This document shows, piece by piece, positions 16,317 through 26,969 of a stretch of DNA of 32,075 nt. The stretch's first letter is position 1. The number at the start of each line of letters is the position of its first letter. A model generated the notes under the pieces. The model searched no databases and had not been told where the DNA came from. It saw only the letters and a program-made list of their open reading frames with translations. This DNA is from an uncultured Demequina sp. GTDB lineage: Bacteria > Actinomycetota > Actinomycetes > Actinomycetales > Demequinaceae. A program made the position numbers and the translations under genes. Location: contig CALALQ010000137.1 in the NCBI GenBank assembly GCA_937925595.1, positions 1 through 32,075 on the forward strand, read 5' to 3'.

Positions 16317-16425
16317 GCCTTGGCTCCTGTGGGCGATACCGGCAGCTAAGCAGGCTTCGGCATTTCGTCAACGCAGGCGAACACGAGAACTGCGTTCGAT
16401 CCGAGCAAATCCACCACTGCCTGCA

Positions 16426-16657
16426 GGTCAAGGGTCAAGGCTTGCCACACCACCCTGACCACACCACTGACCTGCCCAAAACCCGCTGAAATCCACCTCC
16501 GGGTCAAAGGGTCAAGGTTGCAATCCGGGTTCCATTCCGCTTCCTTCTCCACCGCTCCGGCAAGGTCGGAACAGCATTCCATCGACGCTATGGAAACCGG
16601 GCCGGCCACCTTGACCCTCTGACCAAACCCGATGGGACAGGCCGCATCGGGTCAAGG
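16426..16657. repeat. Iteron-like GGGTCAAGG repeats, candidate origin of replication
   Basis: GGGTCAAGG or one-base variants occur at 16426-16433 and 16432-16440 (back to back), 16501-16509 and 16509-16517 (back to back), inverted at 16609-16617, and at 16649-16657. The region 16317-16676 contains no convincing gene. Repeats of this kind beside a replication helicase are typical of initiator-binding sites. Confidence 0.55.
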
Positions 16658-16676
16658 CTCGGGACAGGGGGAGACT

Positions 16677-16871
16677 TCAAGCGGCCTCCTCGTAGAAGTC
16701 ATCGCCGCCGCTTTCCAGCACCCTGGCAGCGAGATCCACGATGTACGGGGCGTCCGGATCGAACGTGCACCGGCAGAGAAGGTCGCGCTCCACCTCCTCC
16801 CGGTCCGCATCCGGGTGCGCGGCCATGTAGGCCTCCATGAACTCGATCCAGCGATACTCGATGTCATGCAT
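16677..16871 (-). CDS. Small acidic protein, 64 aa
   Basis: The protein begins MHDIEYRWIEFMEAYMAAHP and ends GGDDFYEEAA; it is strongly acidic. ATG 16871 has AAGGAGAA upstream and overlaps the end of the preceding gene by 8 bases, so the pair is coupled. No family recognised. Confidence 0.6.
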   Translation of the reverse strand: MHDIEYRWIEFMEAYMAAHPDADREEVERDLLCRCTFDPDAPYIVDLAARVLESGGDDFYEEAA

Positions 16872-17187
16872 CGGCGTTCTCCTTGGTAGTGGTTGAAGTG
16901 TCTTGCGAGGCCATGAGTGCCTCCCACGCATCGCGACGGCGCATGTCTGCCTGCCGAGGTGTTGGCCTGGCGATCCCGGATTGATGGCTCAGCCTGATCT
17001 CGACCATGACCCAGGCGACCAGTGCATCCACGTTGGTGAACGCTCGTTGCTCGAATGCCCAGGACAGCAGCTCCGACGCTCGGCTCCACACCGCGTCTTC
17101 CAGATCCTGGCGGCCACCAGGGAACTCCTGCCGATACTTCGTGATCACCTTGGCGATCACCCTGCTGGTTGTGGCTGCGCTAGTCAT
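16864..17187 (-). CDS. Hypothetical protein, 107 aa
   Basis: The sequence is helical (TSRVIAKVITKYRQEF, then AVWSRASELLSWAFEQRAF, then VDALVAWVMVEIRLS), without a catalytic motif or membrane segment that I can name. ATG 17187 is preceded by GAAGGAGC. The longer frame reaching 17355 has a poor N-terminus. It is coupled to the 64-aa gene downstream and may share a transcript with the 84-aa gene upstream. Confidence 0.6.
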   Translation of the reverse strand: MTSAATTSRVIAKVITKYRQEFPGGRQDLEDAVWSRASELLSWAFEQRAFTNVDALVAWVMVEIRLSHQSGIARPTPRQADMRRRDAWEALMASQDTSTTTKENADA

Positions 17188-17270
17188 GCTTGCTCCTTCG
17201 TCTGCATTGATTGCTTGTCTGAATGCTTCGTGTAAAACATATCCCCCCGCCCCCATGGGCATGCAGGTGG

Positions 17271-17525
17271 TCATTTTTTCCCTATCGCGTTCGGCGGTCG
17301 GTGCGCCCATGCCCTCCAACCGCCCCGGGCAATCGCATAGACATCCCTGCGCCACTTCATGTCCGCAGTCATATCGGGAGACGCCACGGCATCACGCGCA
17401 GCCGACTGCCTGTCGCTGCCTACAGGCAGCAACATGGACGCTTGAGTACGAGAGGGGTGGACAGGCACGGTATTCGTGCCGACCACGTTGTCGGCTTTCG
17501 CCGCAGGACATTCGCAGTGCTTCAT
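17271..17525 (-). CDS. Small basic protein, 84 aa, operator-controlled
   Basis: ATG 17525 is preceded by CGGAG at good spacing, and operator copy 3 lies 56 bases upstream, as for the genes at 10251 and 12188. The start MKHCECPAAKADNVVG has two close Cys, and the C-terminus (MTADMKWRRDVYAIARGGWRAW) is basic and aromatic. No family recognised. Without the operator and ribosome-binding site I would doubt it. Confidence 0.5.
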   Translation of the reverse strand: MKHCECPAAKADNVVGTNTVPVHPSRTQASMLLPVGSDRQSAARDAVASPDMTADMKWRRDVYAIARGGWRAWAHRPPNAIGKK

Positions 17526-17580
17526 TTGACGCTCCGTTGTTGAGGAGTCGCCATTCGACCGCGCCAGCTTCGTGTGCATC

Positions 17581-17599
17581 AGGGCAACTTTTTTGCCCT
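17581..17599 (-). promoter_or_regulatory. Repeated operator, copy 3
   Basis: AGGGCAA-N5-TTGCCCT, a perfect inverted repeat, is followed by ATCC on the plus strand exactly as in copy 2. It is 56 bases upstream of ATG 17525 and lies in non-coding sequence, which argues that conservation is at DNA level rather than for a peptide. Confidence 0.65.
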
Positions 17600-17613
17600 A
17601 TCCAGAATGCAAG

Positions 17614-17634
17614 AGCCCCGCTCGCAGCGGGGCT
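17614..17634 (-). terminator. Terminator at the end of the defence gene set
   Basis: AGCCCCGCT (17614-17622) pairs perfectly with AGCGGGGCT (17626-17634) around CGC. It lies 5 bases after the stop of the last gene in the set. The tail on the minus strand is only partly U-rich. Confidence 0.65.
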
Positions 17635-17639
17635 TCGCT

Positions 17640-18409
17640 TTACATGATCTGATGCTTGGGCGACTGTCGCCGTCGTACCGGCTTGGTCTCGGCGGCAACC
17701 TGAGCCAGTACGAGCTGCTTCAGCTCATTCACCAACAGTCGATTGGCATGGTCAAACCGTTCCATCCACACGGACCGCTCGTCGACTTCAACCCATTTCC
17801 GCCGAAGCGCCTGCTCCAATGTCAGGCGTTGAATGCGCAGCCTCTCCGGATGCACCAGCGCCTTGTCCAGCAAGGCTCGTGGCATCCCCGCCACATTGCC
17901 CACGATCGCCCCACCGGTTGAAGTCATCCACAGCATGGATGCTGCCAGCGCTGCTCCCGCACTGATGGCGTCAGCGGCGCCCGCCTTCTCATAGACCTCC
18001 TTCACGGCCTGATACGCGGCGATCTTTCGCCACTGCTTGTCCCATGCCAGGATCTTCCCTTTGGGCGCCAAACGACTACGTCCGGTCTTGGGAAACGGAT
18101 TCTCTGGAGGCTCGTTGTTCCGCCGAAATCTCCCCTCGGTCTTTGTCAGCCCGAGCCAGAAATCGGCACTCGTGATCTGCAGCTCTTTGTCAGGATCAAG
18201 CGCATCAAAAGCCTCGCGCGCCTGCTGCTTGCCTGCTTCATCCCGGCTGAACGTCTTGCCTAGCTTCTTGAAGAACTCGCAAGCCTGCTCGAATCCATCG
18301 TCGTCGTAGTCCTTTGCCGATTTCTTGTCGAAGCGACCCGGATACTTCGGGTAGCTGTCGTACTCGGCAACCAACTCCGTCCGGGTCGCTTCTTGGTCGG
18401 CTTGCTCAT
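17640..18409 (-). pseudogene. Unknown protein closing the defence gene set, probable 5' frameshift
   Basis: From 18374 an open frame encodes 243-244 residues (AEYDSYPKYPGRFDKKSAKD onwards, basic C-terminus). It has a hydrophobic Ala/Gly-rich stretch at about residues 130-160 that could touch a membrane. No family recognised. In this frame only a TTG with no spaced ribosome-binding site could start it. A good start, AGGAGA followed by ATG 18409, lies just upstream but in another frame. Adding one A in the AAGAAG run near 18390 would give MSKPTKKATRTELVAEYDSY, a smooth start, so a one-base deletion is likely. It begins 13 bases after the DUF499 stop, so it belongs to the same transcript. Confidence 0.65.
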
Positions 18410-18422
18410 GACTCTCCTGACC

Positions 18423-21233
18423 TCAGTCGAAGTCCAGCGACGAAATCCCAAGCACGCGACTATTCTCCTTGGCAGCGCGCACGGTCGTCTCGTCGAACCC
18501 GCGGCTGTCGGTCGCGTCGATGTCCACCTTGATCACCACGTGGGTGCCGTGTTTTGCGCTGAACAGCTCGACCAGTTCCTTCATGATGTTGGCGAACTTC
18601 AACGATGCACTGACTGGATCCAGCTCCGCCGACGCCCAGAAGTGGGTTGGCAATGCCGAGCCGGTGGTGCTCGTCGTAGCGGTGGTAGCTGCCGCAGTTC
18701 CACTCGTAGCCGTCGTCGAAGTAGAAGTTGTATCCGTCGCGGTCGGCTGACTCGTCGGCTCTGGCGGCGCTGGCCGCGTAGCCTCCTCATAGGCCGCCGC
18801 CGCACCCGGCTCGATCAGCAGCGCCACCTCCATGAACGGCGAAGTCGCCTGCCCCAGGGTGAAGCCCATGTAGCGCTCGCCTTCCTTGCCGCTGGCCAGC
18901 CCAAAGTAGTCGAGGCTCGCCGCGCCCGCAGCGATCGCATTGGACATGACGTTCGAGTTCTGCAGGCGCGGCAGGTAGAGGTAGCTGCACGACTTCTGCC
19001 ACACATCCAGCGCCTTCACGTCTACGACGCCGTCCTTCCAGAACCACTGCTTGAGGAGGTAGTGGAGGTTCACCGGCGCCCACTGGGCGATCACCCACTC
19101 GTTTTCGGCCAGGACGCGGTCGATTTCCTTGCCAAGACCCACCGCGGCCGGGTTCAGCGCCTGCGCCTCCCACTCGATCTCGCCCACCGTGCCGTCCTTC
19201 CTGCTGACGGTCTGGCTCGGCGCCACCAGCCACTTGTACGTGTCGCGCACCAGGCGCTGCACCGTGTCGCGGGTCTGCTCCCTGTTCTGCTTGACCTGCC
19301 TGGCCTGGATGTTGTCCAGCGTGATCCGGGTTTCGTTGAGGTCGGTCTCGATGCTGCGCCAGGCCAGCAGCGCCCGCACCGTTTCCTTCAGGTGGCTGAC
19401 CTGATCTGCATCGGCCGCCAGGAACAGCAGCCGGTTCTGCTTCACGCGCGGCTGCCCGCCGCGGTCGCGCAGGATGGCCGCGGCCGCATCGCGCGCCGGG
19501 TTCGGGCCTGCGCCGCGAGTCCAACCGGTGTTGGGCGCCAGCACCACCAGGCGCAGGTCCCATTCGTCAGGCACGTCCGCGGCAGGCGTGAAGATGTGGT
19601 GGTGCGCGATGGAGCCGCCGCCCAACACCTTCCGCAGAACGTCAGCCACCTCATCGAACACCTCCGGATCCTGGAAGCGTCGCTTGCGGTCCTCCATCTC
19701 ACGCCGCAGGTTCGGCTTCACATCCAGCCACCAGCGATTGTTGCCTTCATTGAGGAAGGTCAGCCGCGTCTTCAGGCGCGACAGCGCGTCCTTGAACACA
19801 TGCGGGGCCTGCCCCGGCTGGACACAGCTCAGGATAAGCCGCTCGGTCTCCACACCTCGTGCCATCTCGTTGCCGGACACCGGCGCGCTGCCCAGGAAGA
19901 TGCTGCGGGTGATCCGCCGGCAGGCCTGCACCGAGCCGAACCGGGCCTCCTGCGTTTCCAGCAGTGCCGGTTCACTGCGCTCGCCATCGACGTCGCGCGA
20001 GAGCACCGGGTCCCAGCCCACCGGCAGGTTGCTGGTCAACTCGGCGCTGACCTCGGCGTCATACAGCGGCAGGCTGCCGGGCAGGATCAGCAGATCCTTG
20101 TTGTCGCTCTGCCACAGGCGATGGATCACCCTGGCCATCAGCTTCAGCACGCCGCGCGTGCGCTGGAAGTTCGGCAGCGCCGACCAGTCCTGGTACAGGC
20201 GCTCGAACACTTCCGGGTGGATCGGGTACGCGGAGCGCAGACGGTCGTAGTAGCGGCCTTCCTGCGTCTCGCCCGGAAGATCGTCGGCATGCTTCACGTA
20301 CCAGTCGGCGAAGGCGCGGCAGACCGTGTCACGGGTGTCCTGATCGCGGATCTCGGTGAACAGGCGGCGACGCACGATCTCGAACGACTCTTCGGTGCTG
20401 ACCGGCTTCCAGATCGCCTGGACGCGGGAGAAGTAGTGTTCCAGCGCGTGCAATGCGGCCACGCCGCGCTCGCTGCCGGCCTCGCGCTCGCTCTCCGGCA
20501 AGGACGCCAGCAGCACGGCCTGCGGCGCGGCCTTCAAGGCCTCGGTCAGCGCCTGGATGAAAGTGAGGTTGGCGTCATACGTGCCGCCGGGCAGCGACTT
20601 CCCCTCCTCGAACTGGCGGATGTAGGCCACCAGCTCGTCGATCAGGATCACGCACGGCCCTGCCTTGCGGATCAGCTCGGCCAGCAGGTCCTTGCCGGGG
20701 TTGGTGCCGGTGGCATCGGCGTCCGCCAGGGCCGCATAAGCCTCGGCTCCTCCGAGCTGCCAGGCCAGCTCACCCCACAGCGTGCGCAAGGTGTGGCCAT
20801 CCACACGACGCGGCTGGCTGGGTGACAGCTTCACGCCATCCAGCACCACCACCTTGGCAGTCGGCAAGTCAATAACGCCCGCGGCATCAAGCAGCCGAGG
20901 GATGCCCGCCAGGTCGCTCTTCGGCGCCTTGCCACCCACCATGTGCATGACCGCCAGCATGGTGTGGGTCTTGCCGCCACCGAACGCGGTCTGCAACTGG
21001 ATGACCGGATCGCCGGTCTTGCCGGCCAGGCGCTTGGCCACCGACGTGAGCAAAGCGCCCATGCCTTCGGTGATGAAGGTGCGCTGGAAGAACAGCACCG
21101 GGTCCTGGTACTCCGGCGTGGCGGAGCCGTCATGGACGCGCGTGATGTCGGCCGCGAACTCGGCGCGCACGAAGGTGCCGCGATGGACATCCTCGTGCGG
21201 GATGGCGACTTCGCGCCAAGGCTTCATGGTCAT
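18423..21233 (-). CDS. DUF499-family P-loop ATPase, 936 aa
   Basis: DUF499 proteins are large ATPases found beside DUF1156 methyltransferases in putative modification-based defence loci. This one has Walker [10 protein letters not shown] (about 83-91), a Walker B-like [10 protein letters not shown] (about 196-205) and the conserved ASLPESE segment, followed by long helical parts. A Thr/Ala/Ser-rich, Pro-rich linker (about residues 816-862) joins a C-terminal domain of roughly 75 residues ([16 protein letters not shown], then [12 protein letters not shown]). ATG 21233 has AGAGGA upstream and follows the previous gene by 16 bases. It may couple ATP hydrolysis to DNA or methyltransferase remodelling; this is inference. 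Confidence 0.85.
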   Translation of the reverse strand: MTMKPWREVAIPHEDVHRGTFVRAEFAADITRVHDGSATPEYQDPVLFFQRTFITEGMGALLTSVAKRLAGKTGDPVIQLQTAFGGGKTHTMLAVMHMVGGKAPKSDLAGIPRLLDAAGVIDLPTAKVVVLDGVKLSPSQPRRVDGHTLRTLWGELAWQLGGAEAYAALADADATGTNPGKDLLAELIRKAGPCVILIDELVAYIRQFEEGKSLPGGTYDANLTFIQALTEALKAAPQAVLLASLPESEREAGSERGVAALHALEHYFSRVQAIWKPVSTEESFEIVRRRLFTEIRDQDTRDTVCRAFADWYVKHADDLPGETQEGRYYDRLRSAYPIHPEVFERLYQDWSALPNFQRTRGVLKLMARVIHRLWQSDNKDLLILPGSLPLYDAEVSAELTSNLPVGWDPVLSRDVDGERSEPALLETQEARFGSVQACRRITRSIFLGSAPVSGNEMARGVETERLILSCVQPGQAPHVFKDALSRLKTRLTFLNEGNNRWWLDVKPNLRREMEDRKRRFQDPEVFDEVADVLRKVLGGGSIAHHHIFTPAADVPDEWDLRLVVLAPNTGWTRGAGPNPARDAAAAILRDRGGQPRVKQNRLLFLAADADQVSHLKETVRALLAWRSIETDLNETRITLDNIQARQVKQNREQTRDTVQRLVRDTYKWLVAPSQTVSRKDGTVGEIEWEAQALNPAAVGLGKEIDRVLAENEWVIAQWAPVNLHYLLKQWFWKDGVVDVKALDVWQKSCSYLYLPRLQNSNVMSNAIAAGAASLDYFGLASGKEGERYMGFTLGQATSPFMEVALLIEPGAAAAYEEATRPAPPEPTSQPTATDTTSTSTTATSGTAAATTATTSTTGSALPTHFWASAELDPVSASLKFANIMKELVELFSAKHGTHVVIKVDIDATDSRGFDETTVRAAKENSRVLGISSLDFD

Positions 21234-21249
21234 GGTTCAGTCCTCTGGA

Positions 21250-21729
21250 TCAAAGGCGCAACTTGGAATAGACGCCTTCGACCATGCAATCTTCGTCGTC
21301 ATCAATGAAATACAGCGAGCCGTACCCTGGACCGGAAAGGTTCAGGATGGCATCGTCACCCAGCGCCAGGCTCAAGCATGCGCTGGTCTTGATATAGGTG
21401 TCCGTACCGAACACTTCATACCAATCGTCGTCTTCCCGACTGACGGAAACCTTGTACTTGCCGGGCGCCGTTCCGCTGTCGCCATACACGGCTTTCACAT
21501 CGCAGCTAGATCCCTCGTCGATGAATACGATCTTGCCGGTCGTTCCCGACATACGCAGGAGCGAATCTTCGTAGTAGACGTACTCGTAGCAGTAGCGGGT
21601 GTGGATGTAGATGTCCTTGCCGTCCACCTTGTAGAGGTTGGATCCCTTTCGCGTGACAGAAAGGTCATAGTCACCCGCCACTGCCGTCCCGGCGACAACC
21701 ATCAGGAGCGCAGCTAGTACAAATTTCAT
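21250..21729 (-). CDS. Secreted protein with two homologous repeats, 159 aa
   Basis: Residues 1-19 are a clear Sec signal peptide (basic start, hydrophobic core, AVAG). The mature protein consists of two related halves of about 60 residues. The first runs from DYDLSVTRKG to VKAVY and the second from KYKVSVSRED to EGVY. Each has a Y-I-x-T-x-x-C segment, an SG turn, an (I/L)-x-FID run and a late Cys. Cys47/Cys76 and Cys118/Cys148 have almost equal spacing, suggesting one disulfide per repeat in the periplasm. No family recognised. It overlaps the upstream stop as ATGA, so it is translated as part of the defence transcript, which is odd for a periplasmic protein. Confidence 0.8.
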   Translation of the reverse strand: MKFVLAALLMVVAGTAVAGDYDLSVTRKGSNLYKVDGKDIYIHTRYCYEYVYYEDSLLRMSGTTGKIVFIDEGSSCDVKAVYGDSGTAPGKYKVSVSREDDDWYEVFGTDTYIKTSACLSLALGDDAILNLSGPGYGSLYFIDDDEDCMVEGVYSKLRL

Positions 21730-22286
21730 GCGCCATCTCCACTGGCATCATCACTTTCGTCGTACTTGCCGAAGAAGCTGGAGATCTCGAACCAGTACTC
21801 GCCGACATAGTGGACAGTGGCGGCTTCCCTACGGCGCATGTGCTCTTCGGCATCGAAGTCGGGCGAGCGGATCCCATTGGGACCTTCCCACTCTTCCTTC
21901 AGCGCCTCCCAGACTTCGAGCGGGAGCGCAGTGATGTCGAACTCCATCACGTCGTACTTCCTGCCGTTCTCTCCACCCACTAGCTGTTGCTTCTTCAGTT
22001 TGAACTGGCAACCGGCATGCTGGCTGCCTTCAGGACGGCAGCCGATCAGCTCTTCGTACACCCTGAGCCTGGCGAAGATGTGCTCGACTTCTACGCCGTT
22101 GAAGGGACGAAAGTTGGCCGCTGCAGGGTGCGACCTGTCGATTACCACGGCATCAGCTTCCGAGTAGCCCCAGCCGCCCCGGATGGGCAGCGCCGGCTGC
22201 GACTTGTACTTGCGCGCCAGGAACTCCTGCGGCTCCCAGTCCTTGAAGTACGGCGTGATGTTCTCAACCTCGATCTCAACGGCCAT
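21726..22286 (-). CDS. Hypothetical protein, 186 aa
   Basis: The sequence is soluble-looking, with segments YFKDWEPQEFLARKYKSQ, PIRGGWGYSEADAVVIDRS, NGVEVEHIFARLRVYEELI and a C-terminal EYWFEISSFFGKYDESDD. I recognise no domain or catalytic motif. It begins 3 bases after the cyclotransferase-like gene and overlaps the secreted-protein gene by 4 bases (ATGA), so it is an integral part of the transcript rather than a chance insertion. Confidence 0.75.
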   Translation of the reverse strand: MAVEIEVENITPYFKDWEPQEFLARKYKSQPALPIRGGWGYSEADAVVIDRSHPAAANFRPFNGVEVEHIFARLRVYEELIGCRPEGSQHAGCQFKLKKQQLVGGENGRKYDVMEFDITALPLEVWEALKEEWEGPNGIRSPDFDAEEHMRRREAATVHYVGEYWFEISSFFGKYDESDDASGDGA

Positions 22287-22289
22287 GGC

Positions 22290-22849
22290 CTATCCCCCTG
22301 TGGTCAACACCGCACGTTGCCGGATCTCATCCAGCACGCCTGCCATTCCTGCTGCTTCCAGCGCAGCCAATGCGCTCTTCCGCTCCTTCCACCCTTCGTC
22401 GCCATGAACATGGAAAGGAGTGGCTTCCAGTGCCTGGATGTACGGTTCCGGCAAGCCGCCTTGTCGCGCCCGCGCGACGATCAGTGCCAGATACCAGTCG
22501 TAAGGCACTTTTGACGGATCCCGCCTGTGCGGCTGCGCCAAGTACGCCCATGCCGCCTGATCGCCGTCTGCCGTGGACACGACAATCTCTTGCGCCTGGT
22601 AGTGCCGGCCCTCATGCGCGTCGAGATCAGCCTTTTGTGAGGCATCGAACTCGTACAGCACGCCCCAGACTTCGTCGCCAGGACTCGCCAACATGTCACC
22701 CTTGCCGGAGCCGTCCACGCTGACCTTGGCGAAGTCGAGCCGGTATTCCCGCACGACGCCAACGGCCACTGCCTGCGCCGTGGACACACGGGCCACCAGC
22801 CGCTCACGCAGCATGTTGGAACCGTAGGCGAAGTAGCGCAGCGTCGCCA

Positions 22850-22850
<1 letters not shown>
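22290..22850 (-). CDS. Gamma-glutamylcyclotransferase-like (AIG2/GGCT fold) protein, 186 aa
   Basis: The N-terminal YFAYGSNM (residues 6-13) is the substrate-binding loop signature of the GGCT fold. A candidate catalytic Glu is visible at residue 80 in LDAHEGRHYQ. Such enzymes form 5-oxoproline from gamma-glutamyl peptides or amines, although the substrate here is unknown. The C-terminal region (YDWYLALIVARARQGGLPEPYI) matches the usual extension of bacterial members. The ATG shares its A with the methyltransferase stop (TGATG at 22850), so translation is coupled to it. In this setting it might modify a protein or a metabolite signal; that is speculation. Confidence 0.82.
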
Positions 22851-25770
<2,920 letters not shown>

Positions 25771-25774
<4 letters not shown>

Positions 25775-26139
25775 AGCGTTTTGTACCAATCGGTGAAGGC
25801 GTCGAGATCGCCCAAGGTGGGGAAGCGCCAGTAGTCGGCCGCGCAGCCCTTCCAAAGGCGCGGGGCGTTGGCTTCCAGCGTGGAAATACGGTTCTCGGCG
25901 GCGGTGTAGCGTTTCTTTCGCATGCTCTGGAATGGCGTCGCATGCTCCCAGACAGGCTCGGTCCACACGTCGATGCCGTCGTTGACACGGTTGAGCGCCA
26001 ACTGACGGCCGCTGCCGGTACGGAAGCAACGCATGTAGTGCACATCATCGCTGCCGATGCGCACCAGCGCCTTGTGCAGGCGCTCTTCGGCCTGGAGGGC
26101 GATCTCACTGGCGGGTTTGCTGGGTGTCTTGCTTGGCAT
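25771..26139 (-). CDS. Hypothetical protein, 122 aa
   Basis: The protein has a basic N-terminus ([20 protein letters not shown]) and aromatic segments ([20 protein letters not shown], then [20 protein letters not shown]). No family recognised. The ATG lies 1 base after the NYN stop, and its own stop overlaps the GTG of the methyltransferase, so it is tightly coupled to both and may be a specificity or adaptor subunit. That role is inferred only from its position. Confidence 0.75.
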
Positions 26140-26140
26140 G

Positions 26141-26761
26141 TCAGGTCCAGGAAGCGGGACGGGCCAGGACGAAACCGTCCGGCTTGGTGATCTGATCGGA
26201 CAACTGGCTGTCCTGCAGCTTCTTGCGGCCGATGGTGAAACAGGCATTGGCCGCGGCAGCGAGCTTGGTGGAGTGACGTGCGGGCGGGCTGGCGATGATG
26301 ATCCGCTTGGCCGGAAAGCGGGCACGCACGGCTTCCACCGGTGGCACCAGGTCGCTGTCGGCGGACACGATCATCGCCGTGTCGAAGGCATCGTCCATGG
26401 CGTCGGACAACAAGCGCACGGCGATGTTGACGTCGGTCATCTTCTCTTCGGCCTGCTGCCACTGCGCGCCACAGGCGCGGCACTGTTTTGGCTTGCTCAG
26501 GTAGTGGCCGTAGATCGTCTCGACACCAGGCAAGGTCTCCACAGCCTCGAGATAGGCCTGCTGGCGCAGGTGCTTGTCCGGGTCGCCTGGGCTGGGGCTG
26601 ATCCGGGCGCTGAAATAGCACACGCCTTCCAGGGTCTGCCATGGCTTCATCAGGTTCTGGATCAGCAGTTCCGGGTTCAGCCAGTAGTAGCGGCGCAGGC
26701 CGCTGTCTCGCAGGCCGAAGAACAGGTTGAAGCCGTCGATATAGCCCACTACCCTGTTCAT
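26141..26761 (-). CDS. NYN-domain (PIN-like) ribonuclease, 206 aa
   Basis: NYN domains are metal-dependent RNases of the PIN-like group. The expected acidic residues are visible: Asp9 in YIDGFNLFF, Asp110 in KMTDVNIAV, and Asp135 and Asp137 in SADSDLVP, which together would form the metal site. A CRAC pair (Cys94, Cys97) suggests a small metal-binding insertion. Start ATG 26761 has only a weak GGGG/CGGA ribosome-binding site. It follows the helicase gene after a 208-bp gap containing the tandem RNA-like repeats on the other strand, so those RNAs are possible substrates or regulators; this is inference. In defence loci such RNases may act as effectors. Confidence 0.87.
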   Translation of the reverse strand: MNRVVGYIDGFNLFFGLRDSGLRRYYWLNPELLIQNLMKPWQTLEGVCYFSARISPSPGDPDKHLRQQAYLEAVETLPGVETIYGHYLSKPKQCRACGAQWQQAEEKMTDVNIAVRLLSDAMDDAFDTAMIVSADSDLVPPVEAVRARFPAKRIIIASPPARHSTKLAAAANACFTIGRKKLQDSQLSDQITKPDGFVLARPASWT

Positions 26762-26780
26762 GTTCCGGCCCCGGTACCCG

Positions 26781-26809
26781 TTGACAGACCGTCAACCAGT
26801 AACGAAAAT
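26781..26809 (+). promoter_or_regulatory. Sigma70-like promoter for the structured repeats
   Basis: A perfect -35 box TTGACA (26781-26786) is followed after exactly 17 bases by GAAAAT (26804-26809), which fits a -10 box at four of six positions. Transcription would start near 26816, right at the first repeat, and run away from the NYN gene. Confidence 0.55.
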
Positions 26810-26816
26810 GCCCCTA

Positions 26817-26871
26817 CCCCGTCGGGGATAGCATCCCCGGCCCGACGCCCCGCAAGGGGCGTTTCTCTTTT
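26817..26871 (+). ncRNA. Putative small RNA, repeat copy A
   Basis: The unit begins CCCCGTCGGGG and holds a hairpin GGGGAT-AGC-ATCCCC (26824-26838), the linker GGCCCG and a terminator-like stem ACGCCCC-GCAA-GGGGCGT (26845-26862) followed by TTCTCTTTT. It starts directly downstream of the promoter at 26781-26809. A second copy follows 81 bases later with a compensatory pair change in the first hairpin. No open reading frame explains it. Confidence 0.55.
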
Positions 26872-26897
26872 GTGGCCTTCCAGGTCATGAAAGCAAG

Positions 26898-26954
26898 CCC
26901 CGCCGGAGATAGCATCTCCGGCCCGACGCCCGCCTCGCGCGGGCGTCTCTCTTT
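26898..26954 (+). ncRNA. Putative small RNA, repeat copy B
   Basis: Same layout as copy A: hairpin GGAGAT-AGC-ATCTCC (26905-26919), the identical linker GGCCCG, then a 9-bp stem GACGCCCGC / GCGGGCGTC (26925-26947) followed by TCTCTTT. The G-C pair of copy A becomes A-T in copy B on both sides of the first stem, and the second stem is remodelled but preserved. I see no separate promoter for this copy; it may be transcribed by readthrough. Confidence 0.5.
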
Positions 26955-26969
26955 GTGCCGTCGGAAGCC

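Noticed and set aside
16346..16609. 87-residue minus-strand frame upstream of the RHH gene
   Set aside because: It runs straight through the GGGTCAAGG repeats, which account for its LDP/LTLDL segments, and it has no clear ribosome-binding site. I treat the region as repeats, not a gene.
18393..20825. 810-residue plus-strand frame opposite the DUF499 gene
   Set aside because: Its composition (His, Arg, Gln, Val rich) is typical of antisense readings in GC-rich DNA, and the minus strand has clear ATPase motifs.
26817..26954. CRISPR array
   Set aside because: Only two units, 81 bases apart, each with its own terminator-like stem and no cas genes. The layout is that of tandem RNAs rather than repeats with spacers.
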